Positions 39,399-48,124 of a DNA stretch of 64,000 bases are shown one piece after another; position 1 is the first letter of the stretch, and each line of letters begins with the position of its first letter. The stretch spans positions 186,001 to 250,000 of the forward strand of contig NZ_KL647132.1 in the NCBI RefSeq assembly GCF_000725805.1, in the 5' to 3' direction. The translations under genes and the position numbers were made by a program. The stretch comes from Streptomyces xanthophaeus. GTDB taxonomy: Bacteria; Actinomycetota; Actinomycetes; Streptomycetales; Streptomycetaceae. A model generated the notes under the pieces. It was not told where the DNA came from. It ran no database searches and saw only the letters and a list, made by a program, of their open reading frames with translations.

Positions 39399-40148
39399 AT
39401 GGGTGTCTCCACCTCGAGCCCGGGCAAGGGCATCGCACGTGTCACAGTCGACTTCCCGCCCGTCAACGCGCTGCCGGTGCAGGGCTGGTACGACCTCGCC
39501 GACGCCCTGCGCGCCGCGGGCCGCGACCCCGAGGTCCGGTGCGTGGTCCTCGCCGCCGAGGGCCGCGGGTTCAACGCGGGCGTGGACATCAAGGAGATGC
39601 AGCGGGACGCGGGACACGCCTCCCTCATCGGCGCCAACCGCGGCTGCTACGAGGCCTTCGCCGCCGTGTACGAGTGCGAGGTGCCCGTCGTCGCGGCCGT
39701 GAACGGCTTCTGCCTGGGCGGCGGCATCGGCCTCGTCGGCAACGCCGACGCGATCGTCGCCTCCGAGGACGCGGTCTTCGGCCTGCCCGAGCTCGACCGG
39801 GGCGCCCTCGGCGCGGCCACCCACCTGGCCCGTCTCGTCCCGCAGCACCTGATGCGGGCGCTCTACTACACCTCGCGCACGGCGAGCGCCGCCGAACTGC
39901 ACGCGCACGGCTCGGTCTGGAAGGTGGTCCCGCGCGCGGAACTGGCCGGCGCCGCCCTGGAGCTGGCCGCCGAGATCGCGCGCAAGGACGGCTACCTGAT
40001 CCGGCTGGCCAAGGCCGCCATCAACGGCATCGACCCCGTGGACGTGCGCCGCAGCTACCGCTTCGAGCAGGGCTTCACCTTCGAGGCCAACCTCAGCGGG
40101 GTGGCCGACCGGGTCCGCGACACCTTCGGGAAGGAACCGCGTCCATGA
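39399..40148 (+). CDS. echA20: steroid-ring enoyl-CoA hydratase-family hydrolase EchA20
   Basis: A 249-residue crotonase-fold enzyme. The ATG at 39399 gives the EchA20 length and has GGAAAGG upstream. Distinctive stretches are RGFNAGVDIKEMQRD, AAVNGFCLGGGIGLVGNADA (oxyanion hole) and VFGLPELDRGALGAATHLAR, which I recognise from mycobacterial EchA20. In M. tuberculosis this enzyme hydrolytically opens the last steroid rings of HIEC-CoA. It heads a tight operon (echA20-ipdA-ipdB-ipdC) with a four-base ATGA overlap into ipdA, under the KstR2-type box. Confidence 0.93.
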   Translation: MGVSTSSPGKGIARVTVDFPPVNALPVQGWYDLADALRAAGRDPEVRCVVLAAEGRGFNAGVDIKEMQRDAGHASLIGANRGCYEAFAAVYECEVPVVAAVNGFCLGGGIGLVGNADAIVASEDAVFGLPELDRGALGAATHLARLVPQHLMRALYYTSRTASAAELHAHGSVWKVVPRAELAGAALELAAEIARKDGYLIRLAKAAINGIDPVDVRRSYRFEQGFTFEANLSGVADRVRDTFGKEPRP

Positions 40149-40996
40149 CCGACAAGACCATGACCCCGGAAGAGGTCGTCGGGCGGCTGCAGAGCGGGAT
40201 GACGCTCGGCATCGGCGGCTGGGGGTCGCGGCGCAAGCCCATGGCCCTGGTGAGAGCGCTGCTCCGGTCCGAGATCACGGATCTCACCGTGATCGCGTAC
40301 GGCGGCCCCGACGTGGGCCTGCTGGCCGCCGCGGGCCGCATCCGCAGGCTCGTGACCCCCTTCGCCACCCTCGACTCCATCCCCCTGGAACCCCACTTCC
40401 GGGCCGCCCGCGAGCGCGCCGCCTTCACCCTCACCGAGCTCGACGAGGCCATGTTCATGTGGGGCCTGCACGCCGCCGCCAACCGGCTGCCCTTCCTCCC
40501 CGTCCGGGCCGGTCTCGGCTCCGACGTGATGCGGGTCAACCCCGAGCTGCGCACCGTCACCTCGCCCTACGCGGACGGCGAGGAGTTCGTCGCCGTACCC
40601 GCCCTGCGCATGGACGCCGCCCTGGTCCACCTCAACCGCGCCGACCGCCTCGGCAACGCCCAGTACCTCGGCCCGGACCCCTACTTCGACGACCTGTTCT
40701 GCGAGGCCGCGGACACCGCCTACGTCTCCTGCGAGCAGCTGGTGGAGACCGCCGAGCTCGCCAAGGCCGGTCCCCCGCAGTCCCTGCTGGTCAGCAGGCA
40801 CTGCGTCACCGGCGTCGTGGAGAGCCCGAACGGCGCCCACTTCACCTCCTGCGTCCCCGACTACGACCGCGACGAGGCCTTCCAGAAGCTGTACGCCACC
40901 ACCCCGTGGCCCGAGTTCGCCGCCCGCTTCCTCTCCGGCGCGAGCGAGCACGACTACCAGTCCGCCGTCCGCACCTGGCACGAGGAGCAGCAGTGA
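40145..40996 (+). CDS. ipdA: COCHEA-CoA hydrolase subunit alpha IpdA
   Basis: A 283-residue member of the class I CoA-transferase fold. GMTLGIGGWGSRRKPMALVR, IAYGGPDVGLL, NRLPFLPVRAGLGSDV and GPDPYFDDLFCEAA match IpdA of Mycobacterium and Rhodococcus. IpdAB is a CoA-transferase-like heterotetramer that in fact hydrolyses a C-C bond to open the final ring (COCHEA-CoA). The pair is a marker for C/D-ring degradation of steroids. The start overlaps the echA20 stop by four bases, and ipdB follows with a GTGA overlap. Confidence 0.94.
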   Translation: MTDKTMTPEEVVGRLQSGMTLGIGGWGSRRKPMALVRALLRSEITDLTVIAYGGPDVGLLAAAGRIRRLVTPFATLDSIPLEPHFRAARERAAFTLTELDEAMFMWGLHAAANRLPFLPVRAGLGSDVMRVNPELRTVTSPYADGEEFVAVPALRMDAALVHLNRADRLGNAQYLGPDPYFDDLFCEAADTAYVSCEQLVETAELAKAGPPQSLLVSRHCVTGVVESPNGAHFTSCVPDYDRDEAFQKLYATTPWPEFAARFLSGASEHDYQSAVRTWHEEQQ

Positions 40997-41727
40997 GCAC
41001 CGCAAGCGTCACCCGCGCCGAGTACTGCGTCATCGCCTGCGCCGAGGCCTGGCGCGGCAACGGCGAGGTGCTCGCCAGTCCGATGGGCCTGATCCCCTCC
41101 TTCGGGGCCCGGCTCGCGAAGCGGACCTTCTCCCCCGACCTGCTGCTGACCGACGGCGAGGCCATGCTCGTCGGTCTCGACGGCACGGCCGAGGGCTGGC
41201 TCCCGTACCGGCGGCACCTGACGATGGTCACGGGCGGCAAGCGGCACGTGATGATGGGCGCCAGCCAGATCGACCGGTTCGGCAACCAGAACATCTCCTG
41301 CATCGGTGACTGGGAGCAGCCTGTCCGGCAGCTGCTGGGGGTGCGCGGCGCTCCCGTCAACACCTTGAACAATCCGGTGAGTTACTGGATCCCCCGGCAT
41401 TCGGCGCGGGTGTTCGTGGAGCGCGTCGACATGGTGAGCGGGGTCGGCCACGACCGTGCCCGGGAGGCCGGGGTGACCCGCTACCACCGGCTGCCGCGGG
41501 TGGTCAGCGATCTCGGGGTCTTCGATTTCACCGGTCCCGGCCAGAGCATGCGCCTGGCTTCGGTGCACCCCGGTGTGACCGTCGGGCAGGTGCGGGCGGC
41601 CACCGGTTTCGAGCTGGCCGCGGACGGCGAGGTGCCGTTCACGCGGGAGCCGGACGCGCAGGAGCTGCGGCTGATCCGTGAGGTGATCGACCCCAAGGGT
41701 CTGCGCGAGCGCGAAGTGCGGGGCTGA
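40993..41727 (+). CDS. ipdB: COCHEA-CoA hydrolase subunit beta IpdB
   Basis: A 244-residue beta subunit starting at a GTG inside the ipdA stop. ARLAKRTFSPDLLLTDGEAM, GKRHVMMGASQIDRFGNQNIS, LGVRGAPVNTLNN, VSDLGVFDFTGPGQSM and IREVIDPKGLREREVRG are IpdB signatures. The hydrolase active site lies at the IpdA-IpdB interface. One-to-one pairing and tight coupling support heteromer formation. Confidence 0.94.
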   Translation: MSTASVTRAEYCVIACAEAWRGNGEVLASPMGLIPSFGARLAKRTFSPDLLLTDGEAMLVGLDGTAEGWLPYRRHLTMVTGGKRHVMMGASQIDRFGNQNISCIGDWEQPVRQLLGVRGAPVNTLNNPVSYWIPRHSARVFVERVDMVSGVGHDRAREAGVTRYHRLPRVVSDLGVFDFTGPGQSMRLASVHPGVTVGQVRAATGFELAADGEVPFTREPDAQELRLIREVIDPKGLREREVRG

Positions 41728-41731
41728 TCCG

Positions 41732-42823
41732 GTGGAGACGGCGTTCACGGAGCTGGTGGGGGTCCGCCACCCCCTCGTACAGACGGGCATGGGCTGGGTG
41801 GCCGGTCCGCGGCTGGTGTCGGGCGCGGCGAACGCGGGCGCGCTGGGCATCCTGGCCTCGGCGACGATGACCCTGGACCAGCTGCGGTCGGCGGTGCGCG
41901 AGGTGAGGTCCCGTACCGGGGAGGGCGTGCCGTTCGGGGTCAACCTGCGTGCGGACGCCGGGGACGCGGCCGAGCGGGCGCAGCTGATCATCGACGAGGG
42001 CGTGCGGGTGGCCTCGTTCGCGCTCGCGCCGTCGAGGGAGCTGATCGCGCGGCTGAAGGACGCGGGCGTGGTCGTCATCCCGTCGGTCGGGGCGCGGCGG
42101 CACGCGGAGAAGGTGGCGGCCTGGGGTGCGGACGCGGTGATCGTGCAGGGCGGTGAGGGCGGGGGGCACACGGGGGACGTGGCCACGACGGTCCTGCTGC
42201 CGCAGGTCGTGGACGCGGTGGACGTCCCGGTGGTCGCGGCGGGCGGGTTCAGTGACGGACGGGGCCTGGTCGCGGCCCTGTCGTACGGGGCCGCGGGCAT
42301 CGCCATGGGCACCCGCTTCCTGCTGACCTCGGACTCGACGGTCCCGGACGCCGTCAAGGCGTGCTATCTGGCGGCCACGGTCAAGGACGTCACCGTCACC
42401 ACGGCCGTGGACGGGCTGCCGCACCGCATGCTCCGTTCGGAGCTGGTCGATGCGCTGGAGCGCTCTGGCCGTGCCGGGGCGCTGGTGCGGGCGGTGCGGC
42501 ATGCGGCGGGCTTCCGCAGGCTCTCCGGGCTGAGCTGGGCGCAGATGGTGCGCGACGGTCTCGCGATGAAACACGGCAAGGACCTGTCCTGGAGCCAGGT
42601 CCTGCTCGCCGCGAACACCCCCATGCTCCTCAAGGCGTCCATGGTCGAGGGCCGTACGGATCTCGGAGTCATGGCATCGGGCCAGGTCGCGGGGGTGATC
42701 GATGACCTCCCGTCCTGCGCGGAGCTCGTCTCCCGCGTCATGGCCGAGGCACACACCGTGCTGAAGCACCTGGAACAGCTGGAGCGACCGCACCCGCTCG
42801 GCACCCTGCCACCACCAGGGTGA
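41732..42823 (+). CDS. ipdC: FMN-dependent oxidoreductase IpdC (nitronate monooxygenase family)
   Basis: A 363-residue TIM-barrel flavoprotein. HPLVQTGMGWVAGPRLVSG, AVIVQGGEGGGHTGDVATT and VAAGGFSDGRGLVAALSYGA (FMN phosphate site) place it in the NMO/IpdC group. In mycobacteria IpdC, with IpdF, inserts the ring double bond that prepares HIP-derived CoA esters for EchA20. It starts four bases after ipdB and is the last gene of the operon. A plain nitronate monooxygenase is the alternative reading, but the context argues for IpdC. Confidence 0.9.
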   Translation: METAFTELVGVRHPLVQTGMGWVAGPRLVSGAANAGALGILASATMTLDQLRSAVREVRSRTGEGVPFGVNLRADAGDAAERAQLIIDEGVRVASFALAPSRELIARLKDAGVVVIPSVGARRHAEKVAAWGADAVIVQGGEGGGHTGDVATTVLLPQVVDAVDVPVVAAGGFSDGRGLVAALSYGAAGIAMGTRFLLTSDSTVPDAVKACYLAATVKDVTVTTAVDGLPHRMLRSELVDALERSGRAGALVRAVRHAAGFRRLSGLSWAQMVRDGLAMKHGKDLSWSQVLLAANTPMLLKASMVEGRTDLGVMASGQVAGVIDDLPSCAELVSRVMAEAHTVLKHLEQLERPHPLGTLPPPG

Positions 42824-42854
42824 TCTCCCTTCTCCGCCACAGGAGTCGCTACAG

Positions 42855-43793
42855 ATGAGCCGTGCCCGAATCCGCCTGGCGACCTCGGTGCTCGCCGCCG
42901 TTCTCGCCGTCGCGGGCCTGCCCGCTTCCGCGTTCGCCGCGCCCGCGCCGCAAGCCGCGTCCAGTGCCCGCTCCCCGCTCCGGTACCAGGCCGGTGCGGA
43001 GCCGATCGTCCAGATCCCGCTCCAGGGCGCCGTCAACGTCCGTGACCTGGGCGGCTACCGTACGTACACGGGGGGTCAGGTCCGTAAGGGGCTGGTCTAC
43101 CGCGCCGATGCGCTGAGCAAGCTGACCCCCTCGGACGTCTCCACCGTCGCCGGTCTGCGCCTCACGAAGGTCGTCGACTTCCGCATCCCGATGGAGCTCC
43201 AGTACGACGGCCCCGACAAGCTGCCCGCGGGGCTCTCCGCCACCTCGCGGCCGGTCAGCGATCTCGGCCTCTACGGCACCCTGGTGGGTGCCATCTCCAG
43301 CGGCGATCCCGTCAAGCAGGAGCAGATGCTCGGCGGTGGCCGCGCCGAGGCGTACATGCGCGACATCTACAGGACGTTCGTGACCAGCCCCGAGAACCGG
43401 GCGCAGTTCGCGACGACGCTGCGGGAGATCGCCGACGGCAAGCAGGGCCCGCTGCTGTACCACTGCACGTCCGGAAAGGACCGGACGGGCTGGACGAGCT
43501 ACGTGCTGCTGCGCGCCCTGGCCGTCCCGCAGGGCACGGCCGAGCGTGACTACCTGGCGTCGAACACCTTCCGGGCGGCCTACGACGCCCAGCTGCGGGC
43601 CGGGCTGAAGCAGTCGGGGCGGATGCAGAACCCGGATCTGCTGATCCCGCTCCAGGAGGTCCGCCAGGACTACCTGGACGCTGCGACGGACCGGCTGGAG
43701 GCCGACTACGGCAGCTTCTACGCGTACCTGACCGAGGGGCTGGGCCTGGACCTGCGGACCCTGGTGAAGCTCCAGGAGAAGCTGGTGCGCTGA
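42855..43793 (+). CDS. secreted tyrosine phosphatase (Y_phosphatase3)
   Basis: A 312-residue exported protein with CAGGAG before the ATG. The signal peptide is RIRLATSVLAAVLAVAGLPASAFA. The catalytic P-loop is LYHCTSGKDRTGW, with the C-x5-R core and a following Asp-containing start motif GAVNVRDLGGYRTYTGG. This is the PF13350 type, related to MptpB and lipid/protein phosphatases. It follows ipdC by 31 bases but has no evident link to steroid breakdown; it may simply be read through from that operon. Confidence 0.92.
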   Translation: MSRARIRLATSVLAAVLAVAGLPASAFAAPAPQAASSARSPLRYQAGAEPIVQIPLQGAVNVRDLGGYRTYTGGQVRKGLVYRADALSKLTPSDVSTVAGLRLTKVVDFRIPMELQYDGPDKLPAGLSATSRPVSDLGLYGTLVGAISSGDPVKQEQMLGGGRAEAYMRDIYRTFVTSPENRAQFATTLREIADGKQGPLLYHCTSGKDRTGWTSYVLLRALAVPQGTAERDYLASNTFRAAYDAQLRAGLKQSGRMQNPDLLIPLQEVRQDYLDAATDRLEADYGSFYAYLTEGLGLDLRTLVKLQEKLVR

Positions 43794-43809
43794 TCCGGGC
43801 CGGGAACGG

Positions 43810-43852
43810 CACGACGCCGGGCGGTGCGCAGTGCGCGCCGCCCGGCGTCGTG
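43810..43852. terminator. 15-bp hairpin between convergent phosphatase and helicase genes
   Basis: CACGACGCCGGGCGG (43810-43824) pairs perfectly with 43838-43852 around a GC-rich loop that can extend the stem. It fits a bidirectional terminator. Confidence 0.85.
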
Positions 43853-43865
43853 GTGGTGCGTGGGG

Positions 43866-45554
43866 TCAGGCCGAGCGTCGGCGTCCCTGGCCGGCGCCGC
43901 CGACCCGGCTGCGGGCCGAAGCCGCGGCCGCGCCGCCGGAGGCGTTGCCCGTGCTGCGGCGTCCGCGCTCGCCCGAGCCGGCTGCGGTTGCGCCCTGGCC
44001 GCCCTGGCCGCGGCGGGGCTGGCCGGAGCCGGCGGCCGGGGCCTGGCCCGCGGCGCCGCCGGAGGTGCGGCGTCCGCGGCCGCCCCCGGCCGCGGCGGTG
44101 CCGGTGGCGGAGCCGGTGCGCGGGCCGCCGGAGCGGCGGCGTCCGCCACCGCCGGTGCCCGAGCCGCCCTGGCCGGCGGAGCGCTGGCGCGGCGGGGTGG
44201 GCTGCGGCACGTCCAGGACGACGGGGATGCCCGAGGGCTCCTTGGCGCCGGTAAGGCGGGCCAGTTCCGCGTCGGAGGACTTGATCTGCGCGGTGCGCGG
44301 GGAGATCCCGGCGTCCGCCATGAGGCGGGTCATGTCCCGCTTCTGGTCGGGGAGCACCAGGGTGACCACGCTGCCGGACTCGCCGGCCCGGGCGGTGCGT
44401 CCGCCGCGGTGCAGGTAGTCCTTGTGGTCGGTGGGCGGGTCCACGTTGACGACGAGGTCGAGGTCGTCGATGTGGATGCCGCGGGCGGCGACGTTGGTGG
44501 CCACCAGTGCGGTGACCTCGCCCGTCTTGAACCAGTCCAGGGTCCGGTTGCGCTGCGGCTGGGAGCGGCCGCCGTGCAGGCCGGAGGCGCGGACGCCGTC
44601 GGCGAGGAGCTTCTTGACCATGCGGTCGACCCCGCGCTTGGTGTCGACGAACATGATCACCCGGCCGTCGCGAGCGGCTATACGCGTCGCCACGGCCTTC
44701 TTGTCGGTCTCGTCCATGACGTACAGGACGTGGTGCTCCATGGTGGTGACCGCGCCGGCCGACGGGTCGACGGAGTGGCCGACCGGGTCGGTGAGGAACA
44801 TCTTGACGAGCTTGTCGATGTTCTTGTCGAGCGTGGCGGAGAACAGCATGGTCTGGCCGCCGGGCGCGACCTGCTTGAGCAGGGCGGTGACCTGCGGCAT
44901 GAAGCCCATGTCGGTCATCTGGTCGGCCTCGTCGAGGACCGTGATGGCGACCTGGGAGAGGTCGGCGTCACCGCGGTCGATGAGGTCCTTCAGGCGGCCG
45001 GGGGTGGCGACGAGCACCTCGGAGCCGCGGCGCAGGGCGCCCGACTGCCGGTTGATCGACATGCCGCCGACGACGGTCGCGATGCGCAGGTTGACGGACG
45101 TGGCGTAGGGCGCCAGGGCGTCGGTGACCTGCTGGGCGAGCTCGCGGGTCGGTACGAGGACCAGGGCGAGCGGGGCCTTGGGCTCCGCGCGGCGGCCTGC
45201 GGTGCGGGCCAGCAGTGCCAGGCCGAAGGCGAGGGTCTTGCCGGAGCCGGTGCGGCCGCGGCCGAGGAGGTCACGGCCGGCGAGGGAGTTCGGCAGGGTG
45301 GCTGCCTGGATCGGGAACGGCTCGGTGACGCCCTGGGCGGCGAGGGTCTTCAGCAGCGCCTCGGGCATGTCCATGTCGCCGAACGCCTCGACGGCCGGGA
45401 GGGCCGGGGTCAGCGGTACGGGCATGGTGAATTCTTGGGGCCTGGCCACGGGGGCGGACTTCTGCCGTCCCGCGCCAGCCTTCGGACGTCCCTGGGCCGC
45501 ACCTCGGCCCCGGGTGGGGCGGCGGCTGGGTCGTGCGGAGCTGGAGCTGGTCAT
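43866..45554 (-). CDS. DEAD-box ATP-dependent RNA helicase (RhlE/CsdA-like)
   Basis: A 562-residue helicase with AGGAGGG before the ATG at 45554. A short basic N-terminus precedes the core: Q motif (FPIQAATLPNSLAGRDLLG), motif I GRTGSGKT, Ia PTRELAQQ, Ib ATPGRL, II VLDEADQM (DEAD), III SATLD, V ATNVAARGIHIDDLD and VI HRGGRTARAG. The C-terminal ~140 residues are Arg/Gly/Ser/Ala repeats typical of RNA-binding tails. It is downstream of the cold-shock gene, so a role in unwinding structured mRNA at low temperature is likely. Confidence 0.94.
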   Translation of the reverse strand: MTSSSSARPSRRPTRGRGAAQGRPKAGAGRQKSAPVARPQEFTMPVPLTPALPAVEAFGDMDMPEALLKTLAAQGVTEPFPIQAATLPNSLAGRDLLGRGRTGSGKTLAFGLALLARTAGRRAEPKAPLALVLVPTRELAQQVTDALAPYATSVNLRIATVVGGMSINRQSGALRRGSEVLVATPGRLKDLIDRGDADLSQVAITVLDEADQMTDMGFMPQVTALLKQVAPGGQTMLFSATLDKNIDKLVKMFLTDPVGHSVDPSAGAVTTMEHHVLYVMDETDKKAVATRIAARDGRVIMFVDTKRGVDRMVKKLLADGVRASGLHGGRSQPQRNRTLDWFKTGEVTALVATNVAARGIHIDDLDLVVNVDPPTDHKDYLHRGGRTARAGESGSVVTLVLPDQKRDMTRLMADAGISPRTAQIKSSDAELARLTGAKEPSGIPVVLDVPQPTPPRQRSAGQGGSGTGGGGRRRSGGPRTGSATGTAAAGGGRGRRTSGGAAGQAPAAGSGQPRRGQGGQGATAAGSGERGRRSTGNASGGAAAASARSRVGGAGQGRRRSA

Positions 45555-45611
45555 GCGGAAATGCCCTCCTGAAACCGGCAGGTACAACAAAAAGGTCGAA
45601 ACAGCAGACAA

Positions 45612-45645
45612 GCCGGGGCCCGCACCTCGCGGTGCGGACCCCGGC
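45612..45645 (-). terminator. 15-bp hairpin after the cold-shock gene
   Basis: GCCGGGGCCCGCACC (45612-45626) and GGTGCGGACCCCGGC (45631-45645) pair with one wobble around TCGC. Reading the minus strand, a T-rich stretch including TTTTT lies about 20-30 bases further on. It probably makes a short abundant csp mRNA with partial read-through to the helicase. Confidence 0.8.
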
Positions 45646-45657
45646 CAGCTGAAATAC

Positions 45658-45864
45658 TTAGTTGGCGGGGAGGATGTTCTCCGCCTGGGGGCCCTTCTGG
45701 CCCTGGGTGACGTCGAAGGACACGCGCTGGCCCTCCTGGAGCTCACGGAAGCCCTGGGTGGCGATGTTCGAGTAGTGGGCGAAGACGTCCGGGCCGCCAC
45801 CGTCCTGCTCGATGAAGCCGAAGCCCTTTTCCGAGTTGAACCACTTCACGGTGCCAAGTGCCAT
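45658..45864 (-). CDS. cold-shock protein (CspA family)
   Basis: A 68-residue single-domain RNA-binding protein with AGGAGA before the ATG at 45864. It has the RNP1 motif KGFGFIEQ and the RNP2 region DVFAHYSNI; most Streptomyces paralogues have DVFVH here. It ends [15 protein letters not shown]. It acts as an RNA chaperone. A hairpin lies in its leader. Confidence 0.95.
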   Translation of the reverse strand: MALGTVKWFNSEKGFGFIEQDGGGPDVFAHYSNIATQGFRELQEGQRVSFDVTQGQKGPQAENILPAN

Positions 45865-45925
45865 TTTAAATCTCCTGAATAGGCGGCAAAGGGCCCCATC
45901 CGGAGAGTCCGGCAAAACAATAAAA

Positions 45926-45953
45926 GCGCCTGAGGAACATTCCCGTCAGGCGC
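45926..45953 (-). promoter_or_regulatory. hairpin in the csp mRNA leader
   Basis: GCGCCTGA (45926-45933) pairs with TCAGGCGC (45946-45953), about 60-90 bases upstream of the csp start. The surrounding 45865-46138 is AT-richer than the genome and otherwise empty. Leader structures control csp mRNA in other bacteria, but whether this one is inside the transcript is not known. Confidence 0.45.
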
Positions 45954-46138
45954 ACATAAAGTTCATGGGTACCACAACTGCAACGCGTCCAAAGCTAGCA
46001 CACCTCGGCCGGGAAGTGTCACTGGTGGTGTGCGAGCTCACTCTCACGTGGTACCCGCGCACCCGCATGGCCCGCCCCTGCGGCCCCGCCCGCGCCGCGC
46101 GACAGCAGCACGGCGCGGGCCCCGCGGCGGGCGGCCGC

Positions 46139-47296
46139 TCACAGCCGTTCGATGATCGTCACGTTCGCCTGGCCGCCGCCCTCGCACATCGTCTGGAGGC
46201 CGAAGCGGCCTCCGGTGCGTTCCAGCTCGTGGAGCAGGGTGGTCATGAGCTTGACGCCGGTCGCGCCCAGCGGGTGGCCCAGGGCGATCGCGCCGCCGTT
46301 GACGTTGACCTTCTCCGGGTCGGCGCCCGTCTCCTTCAGCCAGGCCAGCACCACGGGGGCGAAGGCCTCGTTGATCTCCACCAGGTCGATGTCGGCCGGC
46401 GACATGCCCGTCTTCTTCAGGGCGTACGCGGTGGCCGGGATGGGGGCCGACAGCATGCGGATGGGGTCCTCGCCGCGGACGGAGAGGTGGTGGATGCGGG
46501 CCCGCGGCCGCAGGCCGTGCTCGCGGACCGCCCGTGCGGAGGCGATCAGCATGGCCGCCGCGCCGTCCGAGACCTGCGAGGAGACCGCGGCCGTGATGGT
46601 GCCGCCCTCCACCACCGGTTTCAGGCCCGCCATCTTCTCCAGGGTGGTGTCCCGCCGCGGGCCCTCGTCCGCGGTCACCTCCCCGTACGCCACCGTCTCG
46701 CGCGCGAAGCGGCCCTCGTCGAGGGCGCGCAGTGCCCGCTGGTGGGACCGCAGGGCGAATTCCTCCATGTCGCGGCGCGAGATGCCCCACTTGCGCGCGA
46801 TCAGCTCGGCCCCGTGGAACTGGTTGACCGGGGCGTCCCCGTACCGGGCCCGCCAGCCCTCGCTGCCCGCGTAGGGGCCCTCCGTGAGGCCCAGCGGCTC
46901 GGCGGCCTGCCGGGAGGCGAAGGCGATGGGGATCATCGACATGTTCTGGGTGCCGCCCGCGACGACGAGGTCCTGGGTGCCGGAGAGGACGCCCTGGGCC
47001 GCGAAGTGCACCGCCTGCTGGGAGGAGCCGCACTGGCGGTCGACGGTGACCCCGGGGACCTCCTCCGGCAGGCCCGCCGCCAGCCATGCCGTCCGCGCGA
47101 TGTCCCCCGCCTGCGGCCCCACCGTGTCGAGGCAGCCGAACACCACGTCCTCCACGGCGGCCGGGTCCACCCCGGAGCGCTCGACCAGCGCCTTGAGGAC
47201 GTGCGCGCCCAGGTCGGCCGGGTGGACGGCGGACAGGGCGCCTTTGCGCCGCCCCACGGGGGTGCGTACGGCTTCGACGATGTAGGCCTCAGGCAT
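46139..47296 (-). CDS. fadA6: steroid C/D-ring thiolase FadA6
   Basis: A 385-residue thiolase with GAGGAGT before the ATG. The active-site Cys is in [18 protein letters not shown], the His in [15 protein letters not shown] and the second Cys in [33 protein letters not shown] is the FadA6 form of the thiolase motif. In mycobacteria FadA6 thiolyses the beta-keto acyl-CoA formed after IpdAB opens the last ring. It is the last gene of the ipdF-kstR2-fadA6 run, 19 bases after kstR2. Confidence 0.92.
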   Translation of the reverse strand: MPEAYIVEAVRTPVGRRKGALSAVHPADLGAHVLKALVERSGVDPAAVEDVVFGCLDTVGPQAGDIARTAWLAAGLPEEVPGVTVDRQCGSSQQAVHFAAQGVLSGTQDLVVAGGTQNMSMIPIAFASRQAAEPLGLTEGPYAGSEGWRARYGDAPVNQFHGAELIARKWGISRRDMEEFALRSHQRALRALDEGRFARETVAYGEVTADEGPRRDTTLEKMAGLKPVVEGGTITAAVSSQVSDGAAAMLIASARAVREHGLRPRARIHHLSVRGEDPIRMLSAPIPATAYALKKTGMSPADIDLVEINEAFAPVVLAWLKETGADPEKVNVNGGAIALGHPLGATGVKLMTTLLHELERTGGRFGLQTMCEGGGQANVTIIERL

Positions 47297-47315
47297 CGGG
47301 ACTCCTCGGATCGGG

Positions 47316-47942
47316 TTACGTACGCAGGGCGATCCCGTCCAGCACCATCGAGAGGTACTGGCGGGCGATCTCCTCGGGGCTGTGCTGTCCGCCGGGCCGG
47401 TACCAGGAGGCCGCCACCCACACCGTGTCGCGGACGAAGCGGTAGGTGAGGCGGACGTCGAGGTCGGCGCGGAACACCTTCGCGGCGACCCCGCGCTCCA
47501 GCGTCCCCAGCCAGGCCTTCTCGAACTTCTGCTGCGAGTCGGCGAGGTAGTGGAAGCGTGGCTGGACCGACAGGTGGCGGGACTCCTTCTGGTAGATCGC
47601 GACGGCGTCGCGGTGCCGGTCGATCTCCCGGAAGGACTCGGTGACCAGGGCCTCGATGGTCTCCCTGGGGCCGAGGCCGGCCGCCAGGACGGTGTCGTAG
47701 CCCTGCCACAGCTCGGTCAGGAAGGCGGAGAGGATCTCGTCGAGCATCGATTCCTTGGAATCGAAGTGGTAGTAGAGGCTGCCGGCGAGCATCCCGGCGG
47801 CGTCGGCGATCTTGCGGACGGTGGTGGCGTTGTAGCCCTGCGCGGCGAAGACCTCGGCGGCGGTGGCGAGGAGTTCCCTGCGACGCTCGGGCGAAGCGGT
47901 CACCTGCGGCTTCTTCTTGGCTGTCGGCTTGTTCGTTGGCAC
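47316..47942 (-). CDS. kstR2: TetR-family repressor KstR2
   Basis: A 208-residue TetR regulator starting at a GTG at 47942 with a Lys-rich N-tail (TNKPTAKKKPQ). The helix-turn-helix is ATTVRKIADAAGMLAGSLYYHF. The ligand-binding half has YQKESRHLSVQPRFHYLAD, YRFVRDTVWVAASWYRPGG and QYLSMVLDGI, the pattern of mycobacterial KstR2. KstR2 represses the HIP regulon and is released by HIP-CoA. Two matching operators occur in this window. Its own start lies just after a 165-bp palindrome. Confidence 0.9.
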   Translation of the reverse strand: MPTNKPTAKKKPQVTASPERRRELLATAAEVFAAQGYNATTVRKIADAAGMLAGSLYYHFDSKESMLDEILSAFLTELWQGYDTVLAAGLGPRETIEALVTESFREIDRHRDAVAIYQKESRHLSVQPRFHYLADSQQKFEKAWLGTLERGVAAKVFRADLDVRLTYRFVRDTVWVAASWYRPGGQHSPEEIARQYLSMVLDGIALRT

Positions 47943-47959
47943 GGGCCCATTCTGGGGCC

Positions 47960-48124
47960 AGGGGGTGTCTGGTGGATCTCCGTGAGGGAAGGAGCGGCGT
48001 CCGGTGCGTGCTCTCGGCGTGCCGGATGAAAGCCCCCGTACTGGCCGTACTCGGGCTTTCGTCCGGTGCGGCGAGAGTGCGTGCCGGGCGTCGCGACGCC
48101 GCGGAGATCCACCAGACACCCCCT
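47960..48124. repeat. 165-bp imperfect palindrome (MITE-like element or complex terminator)
   Basis: The 23-base ends (47960-47982 and 48102-48124) are perfect inverted repeats. A co-centred inner palindrome (48022-48041 with 48047-48066) pairs at 17 of 20 positions around TGGCC. The intervening arms pair only partly (CTCTCG against CGAGAG). The right end includes the first two bases of the ipdF stop codon. Size, terminal repeats and GC-rich symmetry resemble a miniature transposable element, but no target duplication is clear. In RNA it would be a very long hairpin between ipdF and kstR2. Confidence 0.75.

Noticed and set aside
40145..41727. Glutaconate or 3-oxoacid CoA-transferase pair
   Set aside because: GGWGSRRKPMALVR and LGVFDFTGPGQSM are IpdA/IpdB features and the neighbours are all HIP-pathway homologues.
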